Positions 12,901 to 23,000 of a stretch of 64,000 nt of DNA are shown here, piece after piece. Both the position numbers and the translations under genes were made by a program. Positions within the stretch are counted from its first letter, which is position 1. Every line of letters starts with the position of its first letter. Source of the stretch: Colius striatus. Lineage: Eukaryota; Chordata; Aves; Coliiformes; Coliidae. The notes under the pieces were generated by a model. It searched no databases. It saw nothing but the letters and a program-made list of their open reading frames with translations, and had not been told where the DNA came from. Location of the stretch: the NCBI RefSeq assembly GCF_028858725.1, contig NC_084766.1:24096501-24160500 (forward strand), read 5' to 3'.

Positions 12901-15900
12901 TGGGAGATCAAAGGGCTGTGGCTCCATTACTTCGGTTTTCTGGTTATGGCAACATCTTCTTGCACGTGGTGAGCAGAGAGCTGAACAAACTCAGATGTGC
13001 TGTAAAGCTGCTTTGCTGCCTCTAGAAGAGAGCATGAGGATACGCTCCTGTGCCCTTCCTGATGGCTTTGGAGACAGGAGGATCTGGTTAATAGGTCTGT
13101 CTGAAAGTCTGCCTAATCAACCTTGTTTCCAAAAGCTGAAGTCTCTAAAAGCTCCTGCAATTAAGGAGATCAAGTAGGACCCTCTGGGCTTTCCCTGTAT
13201 AGTGGAAAGCTCATAGGTCTTCACTGGCCCCACAGGGCTCAAAAGATGTGGCTGGCCTGAGCTCTGCACATCAGCTCACTTGGAACAAGCACTCCTCCTG
13301 CCCATAAATCAGGGGTCCCAGCCAGGAATGCTCCTGGACGGCTCTGCCTTCAGGTGCTCCTCTGAGGGCTGCAGTGGCAGCACTGCTTAATGGGGCTGCA
13401 AAGTAATTAAAGCAAAAAAAGCTCCTTCAATTCCTGGAGGACTAATAGCAGACCAGATTCCTGTCTGCTATTCCTCCTCTACTGCTACAGCTGTATTGCT
13501 GGCTCAGCCCTCACAACGGGAGCCCTCTGTGCACTCCAAAAGCCAATTCCTCTCTGTGGCCACACTGGTTGGAGGCATGCATCTCCCTGGGCATTGCCAG
13601 GGCTGCCTCTGCTGGGATGCCCAGCAGTACACTGCCAGGCAGGCACTTGTCTTTGCAAAGGGCACATAAGCACTTCCAGCCTGGGAGCCAAACTCACATA
13701 CGGTTTGCCATATGGGTGATGGTGCCAGGTGCTGTCAGGGGTCCAGGAAGAGGTCACTGATCAGTAGAAAAGCCACTCAAGTGGCAGCCAAGCTGGGATT
13801 TAAGAGCAACTGCTTCCCAAGCTGGTCACCATTAGGACAGGAGCCCAGCAGCCCCAGTATGATTTTAACTGGGGTTCACTTATGCCAGACGTTGGAGCAG
13901 CCCTGCAGCACTGGCCCAGCTGGGACAGTGCCTACACCCTGATGGGTTTGTGTCTGTGGCCCCTGCTACAAGTGGGTTTGCAATGATGTAAAAAGCTGCC
14001 TTTGTCCTCAGTGCTTACCTCAAGTAAGCTGAAGAGCATGAGTACCTCAAGGCCAAGGCTGATGACTTCTTCTCCAGCCCCAGGTCATTTTTCTGGCCCT
14101 CTTTGGTATTTCCACATCCTTCTCAAAATGAAGACTTCAGAGCTAGCCTTGCCAGCAAGTCAAAGTAAAATCACTGCTGTCTCCTCACCTCCTACAGATG
14201 CTGGAGGGACAGGTTGGTCCCTGTGCTGCCCTGGGGGCATTGCCCATGCCCAAATACTGAGCTGTGGTCATCTCACCTTTTGCAGAACAAAAAGTGTCCC
14301 TGTGTCCCTGTTCACTGCCTTACCCAACTCATAGCATCTGCATGGTTTTTCTCTGTACCCTTAGCTGGATCAGAAGCTGACAAAATGTGGTCAGTGCTTC
14401 CCGGAGAGACAACAAATATCCGTCATTGAGCCCAGCCCAGGAGATGCCAAATGGCACAGCTCTGCCTGTGAGCCTCCACAGCAGGAGCCTTGGGCTCAGC
14501 TCCCCCAGCTCTGCAGGGGAACAGGCTTTGTGAGAGCACCCTTCGTAAAAAGAGACATGAGATTTGGCAGCAACTAAGGCAGGTCATGGGGCTGGGCAGC
14601 TCCCCCAGCTCCCACATTGCAAATCTTGCTGCTACTGAGCCTTGAGAGTGGAGGGTCACTGATGTTGAAGCAGCAAACCCCCAGGGACCTGTCTTCCCAG
14701 AGGAGTGAGCGCTCGTCCAGATCTGGAGCTGCCGGTGCCAGCTCCCCAGCACAAGGCCATTGGGAGCCCCCTGCAGAGCAGCTCTTGAGACCCAGATGGA
14801 AATTTTGAGGGCAGTCACAAAGTCTCTGGCCTCTATTGCTCCCATAACTTGTGGGCAAAAGCATCACTTCGTCAGCAGAAATATGGGGAGGAGGTGAGAA
14901 ACCCCAGGGGGCTAGAAAGACCTAAAAGCCTGGGTTGACAGGTAGCCTGGGGCGCTGAACTCATTTATTTTTAACTCACAACTGAGGGTCTAAACAATGC
15001 AATCTGTGCTCACCTTTGGCCTCACCATAAATTCAAGTAATTACTCATCTAATGATGCCTGCTAATCAGCATGGGTCACAGGGGAGCTGGCAGCATGCCA
15101 GGCAGTGCTCCTCTCCCCTGCCGAGAGCATCAGCCAGGTGGGCTGGCACAGCTTCCCGTGGCAGGGGAAGGTTGGCACAGCCCCTGCAGCATGGTGCAGA
15201 CAGGAACGGCCCTAGGGTGATGGGCAGCACTGCCAGCCAGCAGGCACAGGGACAATGGCACACGCCATGGGGATGGCACACGTCTGCAGTTGCAGCTCAA
15301 CCTCCCCTGGAGCTCTGGCCACATGAGCTGAGTCTCCTCAGGGTGCATAAGCTTCTCCCTTCACCCTCACGTCTCCTCCAAGGCCTGGGGTTTGCGCGGG
15401 AAGCAGTTACTAGGCTGGTGTGGCACAAAGCCCAGTGGCTTTGGCTGGGGGGAGCAGGAGGCAGCTTTTCCTCCAGCACTGTGGCAAAAGCTTACCCAGA
15501 AAGTGGAAAGTGGGTTAAAATCTCCCTTTGCCAGACCAGCCCAACACTGCTGGATAAAGTCGACTTCTGCTGGGCTGGGCTGGAGAGAGGATGGAGATGA
15601 CAGTCCAGTCTGCCCAGTGGGTGTTTGCCTCATTCTGGTCACTGCTGCAGCACTGCTCTGTGTTTCGTGTGCTGGCCTCTTCATCCAAAATGTGTGGTAA
15701 GTGGGGTCTGTGTGAGGGCTTCCCACCCATAGGATGGATATCTGCACCTGTATGAGGGATCTGTGCTTCCACCCGCCCATCCTGCCTTGTAGCCTGCATC
15801 CTGAAGACCTCATTGCCCTCAAGGTACCCCTCTAGGGTGGAAGACCCCTTCCTAGCACTGTTGTGGCCACGTAAGTCTTTCCTTGTGCCTCCCCAGGCAG

Positions 15901-18900
15901 TGTGCAGAGCCAGGGGCTGCTCGATCCGTGCTCCTTTCCGCACCAGCACCCTCCTCACTGTGTGGGACAGATGCTGCCAGGCACAGTGGTTCCTGGTGCC
16001 AGCGTGACCATCAGTGCTGGGTATTTGACATATCCCGTGGCAATGGGGGCAATTACCCTGGGACACACGATGCCTCTGGAGCAGCCAGTCCAGGTTGTGC
16101 AGAGGGGGTTTACCCAGGACCCTTGTGTGTATGAAGGTGCCTCCACACCTGCAGGCAGCACCCAGAGAAGCAGCATCAGAGGCTCCATCTCCTCGGCATC
16201 GCTTGGGGTGCCTGGATCAGCTGTGGGGCCAGAGTCTCATCCTGCAGAACAGCAGGCGAGCGCCTGAGCTGGCCCTTTCCCTTCCCACAACCCTGCTTCA
16301 TTTACCACACACCTCCCAGCTTCTGGGGCGGATGAGGGGGGGCCCTGTCGGCAGCGGCCTCCGTCACCACACAGCCTCACCTCCCTCCCTAGGGCTTGGG
16401 GCCCATCCTGTGTGCCGAGTAAGGCCATGCCCTGTGGGAAAAAGTAGTATGTGGTGACGTAATTAAAGGCTGCATCATTAATGCATGTGTGCAGGGGCTG
16501 AACTTTTCCTATTTCTTGAGTGCTTGGCTTCCCTGTGCTGTATACATGGGTATTTAACTCCATGGGAGGCTTCAAAGTGGGAGAAGCTCCTCAAAGCCAG
16601 TGTGTCATGAAACAGAGCCTGAGAGCACAGGAGAGCTCTTGGTGTGCTCCAGCCCCATGTACAGAGTGGGGTGGAGAGTGACCTGCCTGCTCCAAAGACA
16701 CCACCATTCCCAGGGCATCAGCTGGAGCTGGTGCACAGGTCTGTGACATGGCTACATATTGAGTCCATGGGAACATGCAAGGGCACCCAAAAAGAGCCCA
16801 GCCAAAAACAGAGCTCCTTTGGAGGCTCTCGGTGTCTCTCAGCATGGGCAGAGCGATGTATTCCTCCCTTGATCTCGTTCCTGGAAACAGCAATGCCGTT
16901 TTGTCTTGGACAAACAAAGCTCACCCCAAGGCAGACATCTGGCACACAACATTTGCACCTCATAGCCGAAATCTTGCTAGGCTGCAAGCAGGAAAGTCAG
17001 CCTCTCCTGCCGGCTCCTACTGTGAGTCGGGGAGACCGTTGTGCCGCTGACTGTCCCCTCTGCCCCCCAGGACTACTGGCTGTCCCTGCTCTACAAGCGC
17101 CTCATCGGTCCCAAGGTCCTGGCAATCCACGTGGCCGGTCTCCAGAGGAAACCCCGGCCCGGCAGGGTCATTCGTGACAAGCTCCGCATTTATGCCCACT
17201 GCACCAGCTACCACAAGTGAGCGGGGCGCGGGAGGCTGCGGCTGCCGCGGGGGAGAAGCCGGACGCCCGGGAGATGGGGAGCGCTGAGGACGGGCTGGGG
17301 CGGGCGCCCGGAGGTCGGCTCCGGCGAGGCGGGCGCGTTGGCTGCCCAGGGGAGCCGCTCGGGCGCGGCGGCAGCGGGAGCGGCGGGAACGGCGCTGCCC
17401 GCCGTGAGAGCGGCGGCAGGCCCGCGCCTGGGAACGGGGCCGGGGCAGCGGCCGCCGGGCAGCCCCGGCAGCAGAGATCAAGGGAGTGGATTTCACAGGA
17501 GGGGCCCCCGGTCGGTCGGGTTACTCGCCGGGCCACGCTGCCGGGGAGCCCGGCCTGGTTATTGTTTCGCTGATAAGGTCTTTGAAAGCGCCCCAGTGAG
17601 CGGGAGGGGGCGGCCACCTCCTCCGCAGACACAAGTTGCTATTGTAGAGGAGGAGAGTCTGTTTCTTTACACAGTCCAGATGCTTTCAACATGCCTCCAG
17701 CTCGGTAGGAAACCTTGTCCAGTAACTGACAGGTGCAAAGTGCTTTATAGCCTTTGTTTGGGGCTGACTGATCAGGCAGGGACAGAGGATCAGTGTCTGG
17801 ACCTGTCAGTTATGTGCCCGTGGCGGCGGGGGGCAGACGCCACTTGCGCACAGAGCTCCCCTCCTTTCTCAGCCTCCTCCTTGTGAGGCCCTGGGGGGGC
17901 TGCCCCCGGACCACCATCCCCCCAGCTCTAGATGTAGACATGGCACCCCTTTGAGTCTTGCCACACCTGGCTGAGGAAGGGAGTGGGATATTGGAAAGCT
18001 GTCATCACAGAGCCAGGTGTTATGATGGGGAGGTTGCATCTCCCTGTGTAGGGGCAGATGGGATGATGATGTCCCCTCTGGACGGTTGCATAAGGCTGGT
18101 TCTTGCAGAGACCTCCCCACACAAGCCTTTTTTTGGAGGCAATGCTCCTGGAGCACATGCCAACACGCCCCTCAGCTCCTGCTCTCCCCTTGGCAGCCAC
18201 AACTATGTCCGGGGGTCCATCACCCTTTACATCATCAACATGCATCGCTCCCGGAAGAAAATCAAGCTGGCGGGGACACTGCGGGATAAAATCGTCCACC
18301 AGTACCTGCTGCAGCCCTATGGCAAGGACGGACTCCACTCCAAGTAAGTGGTGAAGCTTCAACGAAGCTGGTGAAAGGTCTGCAGAACAAGTCTTATGAG
18401 GAGTGGCTGAGGGAGCTGGGGGTGTTTAGCCTGGAGAAGAGAAGGCTGAGGCAAGACATGATCACTCTCTACAGCTACCTGACAGGAGGTCGTAGCAAGG
18501 TGGAGATCAGTCTCTTCTCCCCAGTAATAAGTGATAGGACAAGAGGAAAGGGCCTCAAGTTGCACCAGGGGAGGTTTAGATTCGAGATGAGGAAGAACTT
18601 TTTCACTGAGAGGGTTATAAAGCACTGGCACGGGCTGCCCGGTGAGATGGTGGAGTCACCATCCCTGGAGAAATTTAAAAGACACATAGTTGAGGGCCAT
18701 GAGTTAGTGCTGGGCTTGGCAGTGTGAGGTGAGGGGTTGGACCTGAGTATCTAAAGGTCTTTTCCAACCAAAGTGATTCTATGTGCAATGCTGGCAGCTG
18801 GGGCTGCCACCCAATAATCGATGATTCCCCTGCCCTCACAATCTCCTGGTCCCACAGGTCGGTCCAGCTCAACGGGCAGCCACTGGCCATGGTGGATGAC

Positions 18901-19023
18901 GGGACCCTCCCCGAGCTAAAGCCTCGTCCGCTGCGGGCTGGCCGCACCCTGGTCATTCCCCCACTGACCATGAGCTTCTATGTGGTGAAGAACGTGAATG
19001 CATTGGCCTGTCGGTACCGATAG
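996..19023 (+). CDS. HPSE2: Heparanase-2 (HPSE2), 3' part, last six coding exons
   Basis: Heparanase-like secreted glycoprotein. It binds heparan sulfate but is known in mammals to lack heparanase activity and to inhibit heparanase-1. Coding exons read directly: 996-1089, 3542-3648, 4683-4797, 17071-17216, 18197-18343 and 18858-19023, with TAG at 19021. All have AG/GT boundaries and compatible phases, giving about 257 residues of the C-terminal half of the TIM barrel plus the C-terminal beta domain. Diagnostic stretches are [60 protein letters not shown] and the terminal NALACRYR, which matches HPSE2 rather than HPSE. At the position of the heparanase catalytic nucleophile (WLGET in HPSE as recalled) this protein has WLEGV, so the Glu is displaced and Gly sits there. 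The 5' exons lie left of the window. The neighbour HPS1 follows about 1 kb downstream on the same strand, as in human. Confidence 0.95.
7690..7870. promoter_or_regulatory. Candidate conserved non-coding block in HPSE2 intron
   Basis: AT-rich segment (ctttaatgcctcgttattt, gagataacattttcatatac, gtataatagtcagg) in GC-rich surroundings with no repeat signature. Called only on composition and motif density. Confidence 0.25.
12290..12625 (+). mobile_element. Ancient CR1-like LINE 3' fragment
   Basis: In the HPSE2 intron. Read on the + strand: 'tctctttaatctagtgg', 'ggttggaagctgaagccag', 'acaaattcaggctgaaa', then 'ctggaacagactccctggg', the diverged 3' portion of an old CR1 family. It is the reverse complement of the motif order in the two R3HCC1L intron fragments. 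Confidence 0.65.
16436..16560. promoter_or_regulatory. Candidate conserved block or unknown ancient repeat in HPSE2 intron
   Basis: Contains gtgacgtaattaaaggc (CRE-like tgacgtaa next to a taatta core), gcatcattaatgcatg (near-palindromic) and gtatacatgggtatttaac. Sharp composition change against both flanks, 0.5 kb upstream of the exon starting at 17071. Confidence 0.3.
17217..17560. promoter_or_regulatory. Intragenic CpG-rich island in HPSE2
   Basis: Dense CG dinucleotides and GC boxes begin immediately at the splice donor of the HPSE2 exon 17071-17216 and continue for roughly 300 bp, while the intron on either side is ordinary. This is typical of a CpG island. It could be an alternative or antisense promoter, or simply exon-adjacent GC enrichment. 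No TATA box or obvious exon is visible. Confidence 0.45.
18355..18783 (+). mobile_element. CR1 LINE, 3' fragment
   Basis: About 430 bp with the recognisable avian CR1 3' region: the piece encoding the end of the reverse-transcriptase ORF ([27 protein letters not shown]), the 3' UTR with 'ttttccaacca', and the terminal 'gattctatg' unit typical of CR1 3' ends. It is 5'-truncated, as most CR1 copies are. It lies in the last, 514-bp intron of HPSE2, in the sense orientation, starting about 11 nt after the splice donor of exon 18197-18343. Confidence 0.9.
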
Positions 19024-19249
19024 CCCATGGCCCAGAACGGACCTGCCAGCCTTGCTCTTCTGCCCCTGCGTGCTCCCCAGGACACATTGCCTCCTCAGCA
19101 GCCTGCGCAGCCTCGCAGCAGGGCCACATCAGGCAGGCATCATGCTGTGCCCTCGCCCTCACACCTTGGATGTCCTTTGGCTTGGCACCCTCCCCTGCCC
19201 TGTGATCGCGGAGCTCTGCTTGGCTGCTTGGCCATGGCCACCATCCTGC

Positions 19250-20036
19250 TGGAGGGGTGCAACAGCAAAACTGTAGGGCCTGCCACCGTCCATCCCGCAA
19301 GCTGCGAGAAGCACCCGGGGCCCGGTGGTCGCCGGCAGCCGGGGAGGGCTCGGGTGCCGAGCCCTGGTATAGCCCGGGATGGGCACCCTCCCGGCCTCCC
19401 CCCACAGTCCCGCAGCCCCTCAGGGTGGCCGGGTCTCCGTTTCCTCTGCGCCCTCCCGGGTGGCGGGCAGTGTCGGTGCAGCAAGCGCATGGAAGCAGCT
19501 CCCTCTGCCGCCAGCCCGGCCGGGACAGGCGCGGGGATGCTCGGGCGGAGCGGGACGGCAGACGGGGCGCCGGCGTCCGCCCGGTCGGGCGAGGGTCGAG
19601 GGTCTGCGGCTGGAAATGTTCATAAGTAAATTATACGGCCCGGAGCGGAACAGCGGGGCCGGTGGGCAGCCCCGGCATCCCCCCCCCCCGGGGCGGGGAG
19701 CGGCCGTCGGGCCGTGAGCGTGTCCCGCCCGGGAGAGGGGCGGCGCCGCGGGCAGGAGCAGCCGGGGCGCGCCGAGGTGCTCCCGGAGGTGTAATAAAGT
19801 TGGGCTGTCAACCGCGCCGGCCTCTTCTCTGCGGCACGGAGCGGGAGCGGCGCCGGGTCCGGGAGCGTCGGGCAGCGGGGCCGGCGGCGAGCCGCGGTGC
19901 AGGGCCGCGCCGGGCCAGCGGGGGCGCTGCGCGTGGGCGCGCCGGTCACGCGCGGCGGAGCAGGAAGCGGCGCGGGGCGGGCGGGGCCGCGCGGTCCCGG
20001 GGCCGCGGCACCGGACGGGCCGGGCCGGGCCGGGCC
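19250..20036 (+). promoter_or_regulatory. HPS1: HPS1 CpG-island promoter region
   Basis: Very GC- and CpG-rich stretch leading into the HPS1 start codon and continuing through its first exons. No TATA box is seen, and repeats of the form cgggc occur just before the ATG. This is a typical housekeeping-type promoter. The exact start site, and whether a non-coding first exon exists, cannot be read from the sequence. It overlaps the HPSE2 3' UTR. Confidence 0.6.
19793..19798 (+). terminator. HPSE2: Polyadenylation signal, HPSE2
   Basis: AATAAA followed by a GT-rich stretch (gttgggctgt). It is the only canonical signal between the HPSE2 stop (19023) and HPS1. If used, the 3' UTR is about 0.8 kb and ends inside the HPS1 CpG island, roughly 230 bp before the HPS1 start codon. 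Confidence 0.6.
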
Positions 20037-23000
20037 ATGCGCTGCGTCCTCATCGCCAGCACTGCGGCCGAGCTGCTCTTCTACTGGGCCGATGCCGCCT
20101 TCCTCCGCCGGCTGCGGACGCCCCACGCCGGGCAGGTGGGGCGGGACGGGGAAGGGAGGGCGGGGGGCGCGGGGCGCGGCCACGCGTGGGCACTGACCCG
20201 CGAGCGTGTGCCCCAGGCCCCGGCGCTGGAGGACAGCCTCAACACCCTCTTCGCGCCCCTCATCATCTCCTGCGCGGCGCTGCTGGAGAAGCTCGGTGAC
20301 ACCTACACCTGCTTCGCCACGGAGCGCGGGCGGCACCTCCACGTCCTGCACATGGTAAGGGACGGGACGGCACCGGGCCCGCGGCGCCCCGGCCGCGCCC
20401 GCCGCTGACGCCGCTGCCCGTGGCAGTTTGGGGACTGCCTGTACATCGCAGTGAGCGGCGACGGGACGGACAGCGAGGATGACCTGCGCCGGACGCTGTT
20501 CGTGCTGCGGCGTGTGGTGGAGGCTCACTGCGGCCTCATCACGCTCGACTCGCACCTCATCCGCAAGGAGTGAGTGGGAACGGGCACGGGCTGGCACCCG
20601 GGGGCTGCGGGAGGGGCTGGCACCCAGGGCTGCGGGAGGAGCTGCCAAGCAGTGCCCTTGTGCAACCCGAGGGGGGTGGGAGTGGGCATCCCCAGGCTGG
20701 GAGCGACCCCTTTGCAGCAAGAGCTGCAGCTGTTTTGGGGTGCCTGTCCCACTCAGGAAGGGGAGGGCCAGCGCTCAGCTCACGCTCTGTGGCTGTTGCA
20801 GGTTGCGGCCGGCAGATTCAGAGCAGCGGGAGCGTGTCTGGAGCCTGCTGCGGAGCTTGCTGGACACCTACAGCCGCCTACGGGAGGAGGACCAGAGCTT
20901 TGCGGTGGAGGTACCGTGCCCTGGGGTCTCCCTCACCTTTGGGGCATCCCTGAGTGTGAGGCAGTCTGGAGTCCCGGAACGTGGGGAAAGGCTCTGGGCC
21001 GGGAGCTTTGGGGCAGCTTCCTGGAGCAGTGGAAGCTCAGACCTGCCCCTGGGGCTGTGAGGCTGGGTCTGAGGGCCCTCAGCAGCCTTGCCCCTCACCT
21101 GCACCCCAGGCTGTGGAGCGGCTGATCCACCCTCAGCTGTGTGAGCAGTGCATCGAGTTCCTGGAGCGGCAGGTGGTGCAGTACATCAACACCAGCCCTG
21201 AGCGTGGAGGGGACGAGGTGGGCCATGCCTTCCTCCTGGTGCACACCAAGCTGCTGGCCTTCTACTCCAGGTGTGCTCAGCCTCAATCCTGCCACCCTCC
21301 CCAGGGTAGTTGCTCTCCCACCTGACCCTTCCCTTCTCTGTCCCATAGCCGCAATGCCAGCTCCATCCGCCCGACTGACCTGCTCGTCCTCATCCTCCTG
21401 GTGCAGGACCTGTACCCCAGCCAGAGCACTGAAGAGGAGCTGGGCTCCCAGGTGCTCCACAGCAGGGCACAGAAGGGGGGACACAGCTCAAGGTGTGCCT
21501 GGGGGATGATACCTTCGCAGCTGAGGCTTAATTCTTTTTCCTTTTGGGAAGCCCACAGCGGAGAAGGTGCACCCTGAGGGACCCAAAAGAAGTGAGAGCA
21601 TCCCAGTGAGTGGCCCTGGCTCCCAGGGAGCTGCAGAGAAGGACTCGGATGATCAGGTGGGATGGGGAGCTGCAGAGTGGGACACTGGCTGGGCTGCCTG
21701 TGTCACTCCTGTCGCTGATGCAACCCTTCTTGCTGGCAGGACACAGACGATCTTTCCGTGCCTGAGGTTTACTACACACCTGAGCCCTCGCCAGGCAGGC
21801 ACAGTATGAGTGAGTGCCCAGCTGGGCAGCAGCCCTGTGCTGTGCCACCCAGCCCTGCAGAGGCTCTGGGGCTGCGTGGGGGGCTGGCACAGAGAGCAAC
21901 TTGCTGTGCTCCCTGCAGGCAGTGAGAGCTGGTTGGAGGATGCTGAGATGCTGAGCATGGGAGAGGCAGATGCTGCAGATGTTCAGGTGAGCAGGGGCTC
22001 CTGCAGTCCCTCTTGGCTCCACTCCACCTCAGCCTTTCCTGGCGCTCTTTGGGATCTCTGTTCCTCATCGTTCGCCTCTTGCTGTGCTACAGCTTCGAGT
22101 GCCCTGTTTCCCTCACGTTGTGACAGCTCTGACCACCTTCTCAGGCATTCCTTAGACTTTCCTGCCCAGAGCTGCCAGCACAGAGGGGCCAGGGCTTCTT
22201 CAGAGCAGTCTGGTGTCTCCCTCTGCTGCCTCTGGGCTTTCTGGGCCGCTTCCCTCTGCAGTCCTGCAAGTAAGCACTACACTTGGCATAAAGTGTTTGC
22301 AACAGTGTCTTTACAAGCAGCTTCCCCTCTATCTACTGCTCTTTTGGGATCCCTGGGCACTTCCCTCACTGCTGATGTTTCCTGCATGGCCCCTCAAGCT
22401 CCCTCAGTTTGGTCATGCCTGGTTGCAGCTTTCAGGGCATTGCTGTGTTCCTCCAGAGCATCCTGGGTTGGTTGTGGGCTGTCTCGTCATCACAGGGAGC
22501 TGAACATCTCTCCCCTCTCCCCAGATGGCAGAGGACTTGCTCCAGACCTTGGGGCCTCTGGTCCCTGAAGCTTCAAACCCCAGAAGGATCTTCCTGGATG
22601 CCAGCCTGCGGGAAGGTTACTGTCCCTTGCTGCCACACACCATGCACTGTGTCCCACTCTGGCCAGGCATCAACCTTGTCCTCCTGACCAAAGTGAGTGG
22701 CCTTTATGGTGAGGGAAGAGATGTGGTGCTGGGTCCTGGCTGACCCACTTATCCTCTCCCTGGCAGGGCCCCACAGCCCAGGTGGCCATCACCTTGTACC
22801 AGCTGCTGGATGGTTTCTTGGTGCTGGAGAGGAAGCTGGAAGAGGGTCCAGAGGCGGGAGCCCCACGCTCCTACCCATTCCTGGCTGAGCTGCGGCAGCG
22901 AATGGACAAGTTTGTGAAGAAGCTGAGTGGGCAGGACATCCAGGTGGGAGTGGGGATGCGAGAAGCCTGTCCCACTGTCCCCACAGCCCAGCACTGAGCC

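Larger units (their letters stand above)
4798..17070 (+). other. HPSE2: Large HPSE2 intron (12.3 kb)
   Basis: Intron between the exon ending NFNPLP and the exon starting [10 protein letters not shown]. It contains one ancient CR1 3' fragment (about 12290-12625), a small repeat at 9261-9292, and three AT-rich TAAT-containing blocks that look like candidate conserved non-coding elements (about 7690-7870, 14955-15075 and 16436-16560). Open frames inside it lack recognisable protein similarity and look like chance. The shorter introns at 1090-3541 and 3649-4682 hold nothing I recognise. Confidence 0.75.

Noticed and set aside
19620-20720. Long antisense open frame (366 codons) opposite HPS1 exons 1-3 and its promoter
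   Set aside because: It lies in a CpG island where stop codons are rare, crosses sense introns and exons without splice logic, and shows no recognisable domain.
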